DNA of 64,000 bases from Mycolicibacillus parakoreensis (GCF_022370835.2 NZ_CP092365.1:3410001-3474000); one strand, 5' to 3'; positions 54,898 to 63,628 are shown, numbered from the stretch's first letter. The notes: generated by a model from the letters alone, not told the origin. A program made the numbers and translations.

Positions 54898-55550
54898 CCG
54901 GTGGCGCCGAAACTGCGGGCACACGCCGGCAGCAGACCGGCGAGCACCACCGCGTTGGGCACCGTGGTGTCCAGCCCGGTCAGCATGCGGGGTTTGCCGT
55001 CGCGGGTCGCCCACAGCCGCACCTGCCCGGTCAGCGTCGTCGGGTCCATGTTGTTGAAGTACGGGTTGGCCTCCACGGTGTAGAAATCCGACCAGGCCGC
55101 TTCGTGGGTGCGCATCGCCCGGGCGCTCATCCCGTCACGGTGCAGCCGCAGATACACCCAGCCGTCGCGGAGGATGAACTGCTCGCCGCGGTACAGGGCG
55201 GCGAGGATCCGGTCGGCGATGCGCGGCTCGATCACCCGCCGGGAGATCTCGACCAGCCCGGAGAACGCCTCCTTCTTCACCTCGCTGTCGTGGATCGACG
55301 ACCAGTTCAGCGGCAGCGTGGTGACGGTGCCGTGGTGGTCGGTGACCCGGAACGCCCGGTCGACGGGGGCACGCACAACCCCGTGGATCGACACGATGGT
55401 CCGGCTCCAGTAGGAGACCTCGGCGATGTCGTCGAGGGCGATCCAGGTGTTCTCCAGCCGCAGGAACTTCTCGGTGAGCAGGATCAGCCACCGCGCGCCG
55501 TCCCAGAACTGGGTCACATAGCGCCGGTCGGCACCCGGATACCACGGCAT
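54894..55550 (-). CDS. Conserved hypothetical protein, second gene of a two-gene operon
   Basis: A 218-residue soluble-looking protein that I cannot assign. A PH-like N-terminal part is possible (VTQFWDGARWLILLTEKFLR ... WIALDDIAEVSYWSRTIVSI), then DRAFRVTDHHGTVTTLPLNW and a helical region. No signal peptide or membrane helix. It begins 8 bp after the upstream membrane protein gene, and the two probably work together at the envelope. Confidence 0.7.
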   Translation of the reverse strand: MPWYPGADRRYVTQFWDGARWLILLTEKFLRLENTWIALDDIAEVSYWSRTIVSIHGVVRAPVDRAFRVTDHHGTVTTLPLNWSSIHDSEVKKEAFSGLVEISRRVIEPRIADRILAALYRGEQFILRDGWVYLRLHRDGMSARAMRTHEAAWSDFYTVEANPYFNNMDPTTLTGQVRLWATRDGKPRMLTGLDTTVPNAVVLAGLLPACARSFGATG

Positions 55551-55558
55551 GGACGTCG

Positions 55559-56401
55559 CTACTGCGCCTCGACTCGGGCTTCGTCGGCGTCGCCGATAGC
55601 GTTGTGGCGCAGCCGCTCCAGCGCCCTCGGGGTGGCCAGCTCGCCGCGCAGCCGCGGATGCCACCAGTAGAACCGCACCCATTCACGCAGCCGGTAGGTG
55701 TCCGGCGCGAAGCCGCGCAGGTCACCGACGAACGGGGTGGCGCCGTCGTCGAGCACCAGCGTGATCGGGCACACCCCGCCGGCCTGCCAGCCGTACAGTG
55801 GGGCGCGCCGCGGGCCGAGTTCGCGGTACGGGGCGCGGTCGAGCACCGCACGCACCTGCGTCCAGCGCCCCGCGGCGGTGGTGAACCCGGTGGCGAACTC
55901 GAACCCCTCGGGGGTGAACCGCAGATAGTCCCGCCCGCCGCGGCGCAGCTGGACGAGCAGATGGGCCAGCGTGAACACCGCGGTGCCCCCGGCGGCCAGC
56001 GGCAGCGCGAACCGCGCGTCGGCGACGAATTGGTCGCCGAGAAACCCCACCTCGTCGGGGCGCAGGTACACCAGCGCGGTGGCGGCGACCACCAGCAGCG
56101 GCAGGGACACCATGAGCGCCGGGCCCACGCTCTGCGCGCGGCGGTTCGGGCTCACCGTGGTGCCGGTGGCGTCGACGCTCCACTGCGGGGTGAACGTGGC
56201 GGCCCGGGCGATCAGGACGAACGCGAACGCCCAGAACCCGGCCGCGCCCAGCGCCAGCAGCGCGAGCGCGAACCGGCCGGACGCCGCGGCGATGACGGCC
56301 GCGAGGGCCGAGACCGCGACGAGACAGGCCGTGCCGAATTTGGTGACGAACCGCCGGTCCTGCTGCCCGGCGGCCTCCGCTCGCGCCGCATCGTGGTCCA
56401 T
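55559..56401 (-). CDS. Membrane protein of unknown function
   Basis: A 280-residue protein with two hydrophobic hairpins (about 24-67, and 95-112 with 135-155) and a C-terminal cytoplasmic part (DYLRFTPEGFEFATGFTTAA ... YRLREWVRFYWWHPRLRGEL). DYLRFTPEGFEF resembles bacterial PH-type strands. ATG at 56401 lies 8 nt after TACGCT. Cotranscribed with the following hypothetical gene. Confidence 0.75.
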   Translation of the reverse strand: MDHDAARAEAAGQQDRRFVTKFGTACLVAVSALAAVIAAASGRFALALLALGAAGFWAFAFVLIARAATFTPQWSVDATGTTVSPNRRAQSVGPALMVSLPLLVVAATALVYLRPDEVGFLGDQFVADARFALPLAAGGTAVFTLAHLLVQLRRGGRDYLRFTPEGFEFATGFTTAAGRWTQVRAVLDRAPYRELGPRRAPLYGWQAGGVCPITLVLDDGATPFVGDLRGFAPDTYRLREWVRFYWWHPRLRGELATPRALERLRHNAIGDADEARVEAQ

Positions 56402-56409
56402 GATCGATA

Positions 56410-56415
56410 AGCGTA
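56410..56415 (-). promoter_or_regulatory. Promoter of the 55.5-56.4 kb membrane protein gene
   Basis: TACGCT on the minus strand, 8 nt before the ATG; no Shine-Dalgarno. Confidence 0.4.
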
Positions 56416-56491
56416 GTCCGGTACGCGCACCGGTCGGCGCACCGAATGTGTCACCGCCGGTCGGTGACCGGGCCGGCACGCCCCCGCGACC

Positions 56492-57838
56492 CTACAGCGG
56501 GGAGGTGCCCGGCAGCCGCAGCACCAGCCGGGTGCCGCCCAGCGGGCTCTGCTCCAAGGCGGCTGCCCCGCCGTGCAACTCGGCCTGCTGGGCCACCAGC
56601 GCCAGTCCCAGCCCGGAGCCCGAGCGCGCCGCGGTCGAGCCGCGGGAGAAGCGTTCGAAGACGACGTCGCGTTCACCCTCGGGGATCCCGGTGCCGTTGT
56701 CGTCGATGGTGATCTGCACCCCGGCCGCCGAGGAGGTCGCATCGAGCTGGATCTCGGTGGCGTGGCCGTGTTTGATCGCGTTGGCGATCGCGTTGTCGAT
56801 CACCAGCAGCAGCCCGGCGGGCAGGCCCAGCATCAGCACCGCGTTGGCGGGCACCAACGTGATCCGCACGTCGGGGAAGTTGCGCATCGCGTCGTGGGCG
56901 GCGCGGTCGAGCAACTCGGTGATGTCCAGCGGCACATAGTCTTCGTCGGTGGTCAGCTCGCCTTGGGCCAACCGCTCCAGGGCGGCCAGGGTCGCCTCGA
57001 TGCGGCTCTGGGTGCGCATCACGTCGCGCACCATCTCCTTGCGCTGCTCGATCGGCAGATCCAGGGTGGCCAGCACCTCCAGGTTGGTGCGCATCGCGGT
57101 CAGCGGGGTGCGCAGTTCGTGGGAGGCGGCCGCGGCGAAGTCGCGGGCGGATTCCAGTGCGGCCTTGGTGCGTTGCTGGGCGGTGCCGATGCGGTCGAGC
57201 ATGCCCTCGACGGCCTCGGCGATCTCCACGGCCTCACGCACCCCGCGCACCTGCAGCTGGTCGGGCTGGGACTTGGCGCTGATCACCCGGGCCTGCTGGG
57301 CGAGCTGCCGGAACGGGTTGATCATGATCGTCCACATCACCCAGGTGACGATCACGGTGCCGACCAGCACCCCGCCGCAGATGCCGAGCACCCGCAGATG
57401 CAGTTGGTGGATGCGTTTCTCGGTGGCCGCCACCGGGGCGCCCACCGCGATCGAGGCCTGCCCGGCGGCGAAGGTGCGCACCCGGTACTCCACCCCGTTG
57501 ATGGTGGCGTTGTTGTAGCCGTTGTCGAACCGCGGCAGCACCACGTCGGCGGGCACCGACACCGTCACCCCGCCGATGCGGGCGGTGCGCACCACCGAGC
57601 CGTCCGGCGGCGGCAGGTCGGCGTCGTCGTTCTGCCCGCTGCGCAGCAGCGAGGAGATGTCGCCGAGGCTGCTCACCGAATCCAGCCGGCGGTCCAACTG
57701 GTTGTACTGGTCGTTGCTGACGCCGATCCACACCCAGGCGCCGAGCAGGATCACCAGCAGCACCACCGACAGCGCGGCGACGACGACGATGACGCGCAGC
57801 GACAGCACCGCCTGCATCGGCCGCAGCCAGCGACTCAT
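56492..57838 (-). CDS. prrB: PrrB-type sensor histidine kinase
   Basis: A 448-residue two-component sensor, closely resembling M. tuberculosis PrrB (446 residues). It has an N-terminal helix (about 17-40), an extracytoplasmic sensor part (about 41-150), a second helix (about 152-172) and a HAMP. The phospho-accepting His is in ASHELRTPLTAMRTNLEVL (about 241), with the N box DNAIANAIKHG and the G boxes IDDNGTGIP and GSGLGLALVAQQ. PrrB normally lies next to prrA, but here the neighbour (ATGA overlap) is the lpqL-like peptidase and no response regulator is in the window. Confidence 0.92.
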   Translation of the reverse strand: MSRWLRPMQAVLSLRVIVVVAALSVVLLVILLGAWVWIGVSNDQYNQLDRRLDSVSSLGDISSLLRSGQNDDADLPPPDGSVVRTARIGGVTVSVPADVVLPRFDNGYNNATINGVEYRVRTFAAGQASIAVGAPVAATEKRIHQLHLRVLGICGGVLVGTVIVTWVMWTIMINPFRQLAQQARVISAKSQPDQLQVRGVREAVEIAEAVEGMLDRIGTAQQRTKAALESARDFAAAASHELRTPLTAMRTNLEVLATLDLPIEQRKEMVRDVMRTQSRIEATLAALERLAQGELTTDEDYVPLDITELLDRAAHDAMRNFPDVRITLVPANAVLMLGLPAGLLLVIDNAIANAIKHGHATEIQLDATSSAAGVQITIDDNGTGIPEGERDVVFERFSRGSTAARSGSGLGLALVAQQAELHGGAAALEQSPLGGTRLVLRLPGTSPL

Positions 57839-59331
57839 GGTGTGGTCTGCGTGTGGCGGACCCGGTCGGCGAATTCGGCGACTCCGTTGCGCCCGGCCAC
57901 ATTCTGCGAGTAGTACCCGACCGCGTAGCCGACCCCGCCGCCGAGGATGCCCAGGGCCTGCTTGTTGATGTTGTCGAGGGTGTCGCCCTCTTTGTGGTAG
58001 TTCGGGTCGTAGGGCTGGCCGGCCTTCCCGCCCCACATCTCGGCCTGCTCGACGGTCATCTCCCCCTCCGCGCCGGAGAACAGCCCGCCGGAGGGGATGC
58101 CGGCCTTGGTGAACGCGTCGTAGTCCGAACGCCCGTCGAAGGTGGCGTCGTCGGCGGTCTTGCCCTCCTGCTCCAGGTAGTCGACCAGCAGCCGTTCGAT
58201 GCCCGGCGAGCCCTCCGGCACGATCGGGCGGCCGCGTTTGTCCAGCGGCAGCGACTGGTCGCCGTCGTAGGTCAGGTAGGCCGCGTTCGGGGAGGCCAGC
58301 ATGTCGAAGTTGAGGTAGAGCGCGATGTCCTTGAGTTCGTCGTAGGCCAGGGACTCCACGTATTTGGTGGACCCGATCAATCCGAGTTCCTCAGCGCCCC
58401 AGAACCCGAACCGCACCGCGTTGTTGACCTCGGGGTGGTCGCCGAGTTGCACCGCGGTCTCGAGCACCGCGGCCACCCCGGAGCCGTTGTCGTTGATGCC
58501 GGGGCCTTCGGGCACCGAGTCGAGGTGCGCACCGACCATCACCACGTTCTCGATGGAGCCGGTCTCGGTTTGGGCGATCACGTTGCGCGAGTGGATGTTT
58601 TTGGTCTCGGCCTTGAGTTTGACGGTGGCGTCGCCGCGGTGCTCCCGCAGCTTGGCGCCCTGGGCCTTGGTGATGCTGACCACCGGCAGCGTCACGTCGG
58701 CGTCGGGGCCCAGGGTGCCGCCCATCTTCTCCTCGTCGACGTTGTCGGCGACGATCAGCGCCTTGGCGCCCTTGGCCGCCGCGGCGGCCTCCTTCTCCGA
58801 GAACGGGCACTCGCCGCGGTCGACGAGCACCACCGCCCCGTCGACGGGCAGCCCGTCGTAGTCGTCCTTGGTGCACCCCGGGGTGTCGTCGCCCGGTTTG
58901 GCGACCACCAGCGGCCCGGTCACCCCGTCGCCGTCGGCGGGTTGGGAGAACTCCAGGGCGCGCACCTCCATCTTGATGGTGCCGGCGGTGAGCTCACCGG
59001 GCTCGGACTCGAACACCTTCGCGTTGAATTCCGGGGTTTGCACCTCGAAGCCGTTGTCCTCCAACACCTTCACCACATAGTCGACGCTGGCGTCGTAGCC
59101 GGGGGTGCCCACCGCACGGGTGCCGCCGTTGTCGTCGGCGATGTCCTGCAGCTTCTGCAGGTGGGTGAGCATCGCCTCGGTGGTGACCTGGGTGCTGAGC
59201 TGGCCGGCGAAGTCGGCCGCCACCGGTCCGGCGTCGGACAGCTCGGTGACCCGGTGACAGCCGCCGACGGTGAACACCGCCGCGGTGGCCACCGCCAGGG
59301 CGGCGGGCAGCAGCTTCGACCTGTAATTCAT
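57835..59331 (-). CDS. lpqL: M28-family lipoprotein aminopeptidase LpqL
   Basis: A 498-residue exported zinc aminopeptidase. The lipobox is FTVGGC (about residue 24). A PA domain lies around PVDGAVVLVDRGECPFSEKE. The M28 catalytic domain has VMVGAHLDSVPEGPGINDNG (His and Asp ligands), WGAEELGLIG (Glu-Glu), YLNFDMLASPN and YDPNYHKEGDT (last His). Length equals LpqL (Rv0418, 500). It probably releases amino acids from peptides at the cell surface. ATG at 59331 is leaderless (TAACGT 7 nt away). It is followed by prrB in one transcript. Confidence 0.94.
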   Translation of the reverse strand: MNYRSKLLPAALAVATAAVFTVGGCHRVTELSDAGPVAADFAGQLSTQVTTEAMLTHLQKLQDIADDNGGTRAVGTPGYDASVDYVVKVLEDNGFEVQTPEFNAKVFESEPGELTAGTIKMEVRALEFSQPADGDGVTGPLVVAKPGDDTPGCTKDDYDGLPVDGAVVLVDRGECPFSEKEAAAAAKGAKALIVADNVDEEKMGGTLGPDADVTLPVVSITKAQGAKLREHRGDATVKLKAETKNIHSRNVIAQTETGSIENVVMVGAHLDSVPEGPGINDNGSGVAAVLETAVQLGDHPEVNNAVRFGFWGAEELGLIGSTKYVESLAYDELKDIALYLNFDMLASPNAAYLTYDGDQSLPLDKRGRPIVPEGSPGIERLLVDYLEQEGKTADDATFDGRSDYDAFTKAGIPSGGLFSGAEGEMTVEQAEMWGGKAGQPYDPNYHKEGDTLDNINKQALGILGGGVGYAVGYYSQNVAGRNGVAEFADRVRHTQTTP

Positions 59332-59338
59332 CGTGCCC

Positions 59339-59344
59339 ACGTTA
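59339..59344 (-). promoter_or_regulatory. Leaderless promoter of lpqL-prrB
   Basis: TAACGT on the minus strand, 7 nt before ATG 59331. Confidence 0.5.
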
Positions 59345-59373
59345 GACGGTCCGCGGGGCGCCGGCACACACCG

Positions 59374-60390
59374 TCACGCCGCCATCGACGAGAGCATCTC
59401 GTCGAGCAACCGGCCGGCGTCGTCGCTCACCGCGTTGCCGCAGACCAGGGTCTCGACGATGACGTTGGTTTTGTTGCCCAGCGCGTGCGAGCAGGCCCAG
59501 CCCTCCCCGCCCTCCTCGTAGTTGAGGATGCGCACACTGTCGTCGCTGGTCTCCGGGGTGCCGATCATCCACGATTCGCTCTCGTCGCTGGCGGAGAAGT
59601 AGCGGGTCAGCGGTTTGCCGGCGCAGTTCTGCCAGGTCTGGGTGGACTTGTCGACGAATCCGGCGGCGTCGGCGGCGTTGGGGAAACTCGCGACGTTGGC
59701 GTCGACGATCGCGCCGTCCTTGCGCATCCGCTGCCCGCGCATCGCGGTGTAGCCGCTGCCGGAGTACACGGTGCCCTCCGAGACGTACTGCACCCCGACG
59801 CAGGAGACCTCCGAGACCCGGTCCTCGGGGCGCAGCACGTAGGCGTCCGACCAGTCGTCGACGACGTCGAGGCCCGACAGGTGCAGCACCGACTGAACCT
59901 TCGACACCGACGGCAGCAGGCCCTTGAGGTCGGCCACCGGGATCGTCGCCTCGGGGCTGCTGGTCGTGGTCTCGGTGGCGGAGGCGTCGGCGGTGTCGGT
60001 CTGCTTGGAGCCCGAGCCCATCACGGTGACCGCGGTCAGGGCCAGGCCCACCACCACCAGCAGCGCCACGATCACCCCGGCGACGATCAGCCAGGTCGGC
60101 ACCGTGCGCCGCGGCGGCGGTCCCGGCGGTCCCGGCGGCCCCGGCGCCCAGCCCGGCGGTCCCGGCGCCCAGCCGGCGGGGCCGTAGGCCGGCGGGACCG
60201 GCCAGCCCGGCGGGGTGCTCGGCGACAGCGGCGGACCGCCCGGCGGCACCGGGGGTGGGCCGCCCGACGGGCTCCAGCCGGTCGGGGCCCGCATCGTCGG
60301 GTCCTGGGAGCCGGGTTGGCCGGTGTGCCACGGGGTGGTGCTGTTGGAACGGTTCGGATCCGCCCCGGGTGGGGTATTCGCGTCGGTCAT
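59374..60390 (-). CDS. Pro/Gly-rich membrane protein with PknH-type extracellular sensor domain
   Basis: A 338-residue protein. It has a cytoplasmic Pro/Gly-rich head with GWAPGPPGWAPGPPGPPGPP repeats (about 50-92), a membrane helix (VPTWLIVAGVIVALLVVVGL, about 97-116) and an outer domain (about 150-338) with paired cysteines (EVSCVGVQYVSEGTVYSGSG, WQNCAGKPL, WACSHALG, TLVCGNAVS). This is the PknH_C-like fold found on mycobacterial kinases and lipoproteins. There is no kinase domain. It is divergent from lpqM. Confidence 0.85.
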   Translation of the reverse strand: MTDANTPPGADPNRSNSTTPWHTGQPGSQDPTMRAPTGWSPSGGPPPVPPGGPPLSPSTPPGWPVPPAYGPAGWAPGPPGWAPGPPGPPGPPPRRTVPTWLIVAGVIVALLVVVGLALTAVTVMGSGSKQTDTADASATETTTSSPEATIPVADLKGLLPSVSKVQSVLHLSGLDVVDDWSDAYVLRPEDRVSEVSCVGVQYVSEGTVYSGSGYTAMRGQRMRKDGAIVDANVASFPNAADAAGFVDKSTQTWQNCAGKPLTRYFSASDESESWMIGTPETSDDSVRILNYEEGGEGWACSHALGNKTNVIVETLVCGNAVSDDAGRLLDEMLSSMAA

Positions 60391-60492
60391 CCTCACCGCC
60401 TTTCCCGGGCTGACACGCGTGTGTGTACTAAATTGAATCACGGGCATAATGACCCGCAGCCCACAAATCCCTAGCTCAGGAGAGATCCGCCG

Positions 60493-61944
60493 ATGCCTCA
60501 GCTGCGGCGTGTGGTGGTCACGGCCGCGGTGGTGCTGGTCACCGTCGGGCTGGTCGGCTGCACCCGGATGATGGACAGCCACCCGGTGTCGGTCTACGCC
60601 GACCCGTTCAGCGTCGGTGGGCTGCCCGCCGAGGACGGCCCCAGCGGGCTGCGGCTGGAGGCGGAGAAACCGCTGGTCCAGGTCACCGGCGCCGACGACG
60701 GCCCGGTCGACATGATCGCCCGCCAGGCCATCACCGACATCGAGACGTTCTGGGGCGGGGCGTATCGCTCCACGTTCACCGGCAGCTTCCAGCAGGTCGG
60801 GCAGCTGTTCTCCTGGGATGCGCGTCAGCCGCTGCGCCAGCGCTTCTGCGGGCACCCGACGTTCCGGTTCGCCAACGCCGTGTACTGCCTGCTGGACAAC
60901 ACCATCGGCTGGGACCGCGGGATCATGCTGCCGGTCCTGCGCGCCGCCTACGGCGACATGGCGATCACGATGGTGCTCGCCCACGAGTACGGTCACGCGC
61001 TGAGCGCGATGGCGCGGATGAACAAACTCGACGCCCCGGTGCTGGTGCGCGAACAGCAGGCCGACTGCCTGGCCGGGGTGTACATGCGGTGGGTGGCCGA
61101 GGGCGAATCGCCGCGCTTCGAGCTGTCCACCGGCGACGGGCTCAACGACCTGCTGGCGGTGATGGTCGGCATCCGCGACCCGGTCATGGTCGAAGGCGAG
61201 CCGCAGACCGATGAGCACGGCTCGGCGTTCGAGCGGATCTCGGCGTTCCAGTTCGGGTTCACCGACGGGGCGCGGTCCTGCGCGCTGATCGACAGCGCGC
61301 AGATGGAGAGCCGCCGCCAGGGGCTGCCGCAGGCGCTGCAGGAGGAGGACACCGGCGAGTGGCCGGTGACCGCGGAGTCGGTGCGCACCATCGTCGACGA
61401 GCTCACCGCCCGCTACGCCCCGGCCGAGCCCCCGGCGCTGAGCTTCGACGCCGACCAGCAGTGCGCCGACGCCCGGTCCGGTTCGCCGGCGTCGTACTGC
61501 CCGGCGACCAACACGATCGCGGTGGACCTGCCGGAGCTCGTCGAGTTGGGCACCCCGCCGGCCGACGACGAGATGTCGTTCGAGACCGCGCTGTCGATGG
61601 CCGGGGACAACACCGCGTACTCGATCCTGATGTCGCGCTACATGCTGGCGCTGCAGCATCAGCGCGGCGGGCTGGCACTCGACACCGCCCAGGCGGGCCT
61701 GCGCACCGCGTGCATGACCGGGGCGACCACCGCGATGCTGGCCACCCCGTTCACCGGTGAGGACGGCACCACGATCACGCTCAGCGCCGGGGACCTCGAC
61801 GAGGCGGTGACCGGGCTGTTGACCAACGGCATCGCCGCCTCCGACGTCAACGGCGACGCGGTGCCGGCCGGGTTCGCCCGCATCGACGCGTTCCGCACCG
61901 GGGTGCTCGGCGACGTCGACCGATGCATCCAGCGCTACCCGTGA
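60493..61944 (+). CDS. lpqM: Lipoprotein metallopeptidase LpqM
   Basis: A 483-residue exported protein with lipobox GLVGC (about residue 23) and zinc-protease motif LAHEYGHALS (HExxH, about 163-167). A candidate third ligand is Glu/Asp in REQQADCLAG. Two disulfide-prone pairs lie in RFCGHPTFRFANAVYCLLD and DQQCADARSGSPASYC. The family (neutral zinc metallopeptidase-like, LpqM/Rv0419) is linked in M. smegmatis to conjugal DNA transfer. AGGAG is upstream of ATG 60493. The 102-bp divergent gap holds the 10-bp palindrome ACACGCGTGT and a TAAATT box. Confidence 0.9.
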   Translation: MPQLRRVVVTAAVVLVTVGLVGCTRMMDSHPVSVYADPFSVGGLPAEDGPSGLRLEAEKPLVQVTGADDGPVDMIARQAITDIETFWGGAYRSTFTGSFQQVGQLFSWDARQPLRQRFCGHPTFRFANAVYCLLDNTIGWDRGIMLPVLRAAYGDMAITMVLAHEYGHALSAMARMNKLDAPVLVREQQADCLAGVYMRWVAEGESPRFELSTGDGLNDLLAVMVGIRDPVMVEGEPQTDEHGSAFERISAFQFGFTDGARSCALIDSAQMESRRQGLPQALQEEDTGEWPVTAESVRTIVDELTARYAPAEPPALSFDADQQCADARSGSPASYCPATNTIAVDLPELVELGTPPADDEMSFETALSMAGDNTAYSILMSRYMLALQHQRGGLALDTAQAGLRTACMTGATTAMLATPFTGEDGTTITLSAGDLDEAVTGLLTNGIAASDVNGDAVPAGFARIDAFRTGVLGDVDRCIQRYP

Positions 61945-61950
61945 GCGCGA

Positions 61951-61956
61951 TAGGCT
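61951..61956 (+). promoter_or_regulatory. Leaderless promoter of the DUF4333 gene
   Basis: TAGGCT, 7 nt before ATG 61964. Confidence 0.45.
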
Positions 61957-61963
61957 GCCCGCC

Positions 61964-62368
61964 ATGAGCCACGCCGTGTCCGACCCGCCCGACGCCGACG
62001 CGCCGGCGCGGCCGTCGGCGCGCCGCTCGCGGCGGTCCTGGTTTCTGCTCGGGCTGGCGATCGGGTTGAACGTGCAGGTGGTGGCCGCCACCGTGTGGGT
62101 GCTCGGGTTCCGCACCCCGGGGTATTTCGTCACCAACCGCGTCGACATCACCGAGGTCGACGCCGGGGTGCACCAGGTGCTCACCGACGCGGTCACCGGC
62201 TACGGCGCCACCAACGTCAAGGACGTCGTCTGCAACGACGGGGAGAACCCGGCGCCGACGAAGGGCGACAGGATCACCTGCGAGTTGACCATCCACGGGG
62301 TGCCGCGCCACGTGGTGGTGCGCTTCCTCGACGACTCCGGCACCTACGAGGTGGGCCGGCCCCAGTAG
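61964..62368 (+). CDS. DUF4333-domain membrane protein
   Basis: A 134-residue protein: a basic cytoplasmic head (ARPSARRSRRSWF), one membrane helix (LLGLAIGLNVQVVAATVWVL, about 29-48) and an outer DUF4333 domain with two cysteines (VKDVVCNDGENPAPTKGDRI then TCELTIHGVPRHV). The domain is widespread in mycobacterial exported proteins; its function is unknown. Confidence 0.85.
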   Translation: MSHAVSDPPDADAPARPSARRSRRSWFLLGLAIGLNVQVVAATVWVLGFRTPGYFVTNRVDITEVDAGVHQVLTDAVTGYGATNVKDVVCNDGENPAPTKGDRITCELTIHGVPRHVVVRFLDDSGTYEVGRPQ

Positions 62369-62429
62369 CGGGGTGGGGTGCGCCCGCCGCCGCGGGGCGC
62401 ACGTTTGCGCGCCTGGGCCTCCTGGCCCC

Positions 62430-62504
62430 CCAGCCGCACGTTTGCGTGCGTTTTCGGCGCGTGGGCGCACGCAAACGTGCGGCTCGGCGGTCGATTCGCC
62501 GCCG
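62430..62504. repeat. 75-bp palindromic repeat, copy A
   Basis: Identical to 63483-63557. It contains 19-bp perfect arms (AGCCGCACGTTTGCGTGCG at 62432-62450, inverted at 62466-62484), a 15-nt loop, and a second small stem CGGCG/CGCCG. A lone half-copy (GCGCACGTTTGCGCG) lies just upstream. It sits between two converging genes (DUF4333 and hsp18). Confidence 0.9.
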
Positions 62505-62556
62505 GCGGGGTGCCCCTCGGGGGTGCGCGCACCGGCAGGCACCCCCGAGGGCCGGG

Positions 62557-62982
62557 TCAGGCGCTCAGCGCCGTCGACGATGCCCCGTCGTGGCTGATCT
62601 CGATGCGGCGCGGCTTGGCCTTCTCGGCGACCGGAATGGTCAACCGCAGCACCCCATCGCGATAGTTGGCCACGATCCTGTCGGTGTCGAGGGTCTCGCC
62701 GAGGAACAGTTGCCGACTGAACACCCCGCGCGGGCGCTCGGCGGAGACCATCTCACGGCTCTGGTCGAGCGCGGGACGCTCGGCGCGCACGGTCAGCACG
62801 TTGCGCTCCACGTCGAGTTCCAGCGAGTCCGGGTCGACCCCGGGCAGGTCGAACTCGACGACGAACTCGTCGCCGTCGCGCCAGGCGTCCACCGGCATCA
62901 CCGCCGGGCGCGCCGCGGTCCCCAACACCTGCTGGGCGAACCGGTCCAAATCCCGGAACGGATCTGTACGCATCAACACCAT
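62557..62982 (-). CDS. hsp18: Hsp20-family small heat-shock protein (18-kDa antigen type)
   Basis: A 141-residue alpha-crystallin-type chaperone very like the M. leprae 18-kDa antigen ([40 protein letters not shown]). The alpha-crystallin domain ends with the conserved [20 protein letters not shown], and the C-terminal tail lacks an obvious IxI motif. It binds unfolding proteins without ATP. ATG at 62982 has GGGAGGA 5 nt upstream; an in-frame ATG at 62973 exists. Divergent from, and probably repressed by, the MerR/HspR-like gene. Confidence 0.95.
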   Translation of the reverse strand: MVLMRTDPFRDLDRFAQQVLGTAARPAVMPVDAWRDGDEFVVEFDLPGVDPDSLELDVERNVLTVRAERPALDQSREMVSAERPRGVFSRQLFLGETLDTDRIVANYRDGVLRLTIPVAEKAKPRRIEISHDGASSTALSA

Positions 62983-63008
62983 TACTGTCCTCCCATCTGC
63001 ATCAGACT

Positions 63009-63030
63009 ATCTATGTCTGTTGACATAGAT
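63009..63030. promoter_or_regulatory. Inverted-repeat operator between hsp18 and the MerR gene
   Basis: ATCTATGTC-TGTT-GACATAGAT, perfect 9-bp arms with a 4-bp spacer, in the 113-bp divergent gap. It is AT-rich against a very GC-rich background. It is not the classical HAIR sequence (CTTGAGT-N7-ACTCAAG). TATACT (63049-63054) may be the -10 of the MerR gene. Confidence 0.75.
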
Positions 63031-63095
63031 TTTAGATACCACGATGCGTATACTTCTGCAAGTACCGACGAGAGTTCTGCCAGGAGGTCGTCACC

Positions 63096-63431
63096 GTGAA
63101 CACCCCGGCCCGGTCCGCCCTGGGGGTCTACGGCATCTCGGTCACCGCCGAGCTGTCCGGGGTCGCCCCGCAGACCCTGCGGCTGTATGAGCGCCGTGGG
63201 CTGCTGAACCCGGCGCGCACCGACGGCGGCACCCGCCGCTACAGCGACGACGACCTGCTGCGACTGGAGCGGATCAGCGAGTTGGTCAACGAGGGGGTCA
63301 ACCTCGCCGGCATCGGCCATATCCTGGCGTTGGAGTCCAAGAACGCGCAGTTGTTGTCGGCCTACACCGCGCTGGAGGTGACCAACGCGAAACTGCGCGC
63401 CGAGCGCGGCGGGCCGTCCCCGCGACAGTAG
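63096..63431 (+). CDS. MerR/HspR-family transcriptional regulator
   Basis: A 111-residue regulator with a MerR-type winged helix: GVYGISVTAELSGVAPQTLR, LYERRGLLNPARTDGG, TRRYSDDDLLRLERI, followed by the short coiled-coil NEGVNLAGIGHILALESKNA. The layout is that of HspR, the heat-shock repressor of dnaK and clpB, but this is a different paralog placed beside hsp18. GTG 63096 has AGGAGG upstream. It most likely represses hsp18 and itself through the intergenic palindrome. Confidence 0.92.
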   Translation: MNTPARSALGVYGISVTAELSGVAPQTLRLYERRGLLNPARTDGGTRRYSDDDLLRLERISELVNEGVNLAGIGHILALESKNAQLLSAYTALEVTNAKLRAERGGPSPRQ

Positions 63432-63482
63432 CGAGCACCCGACGACGCCGTGCCCGGCCGCACGTTTGCGCTCCTACCCCCT

Positions 63483-63557
63483 CCAGCCGCACGTTTGCGT
63501 GCGTTTTCGGCGCGTGGGCGCACGCAAACGTGCGGCTCGGCGGTCGATTCGCCGCCG
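63483..63557. repeat. 75-bp palindromic repeat, copy B
   Basis: Exact copy of 62430-62504 in the same orientation, 1053 bp away. It is again preceded by a half-copy (CCGCACGTTTGCGC) and again lies between two converging genes. The rest of 63432-63628 shows no gene. Confidence 0.9.
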
Positions 63558-63628
63558 CGGGCGCGCCGCGGGGGTGTCGCGGGGGTGCGGCGGACCTGCC
63601 GCGGGCATGCGGCAGCCCACCGGGGGGA

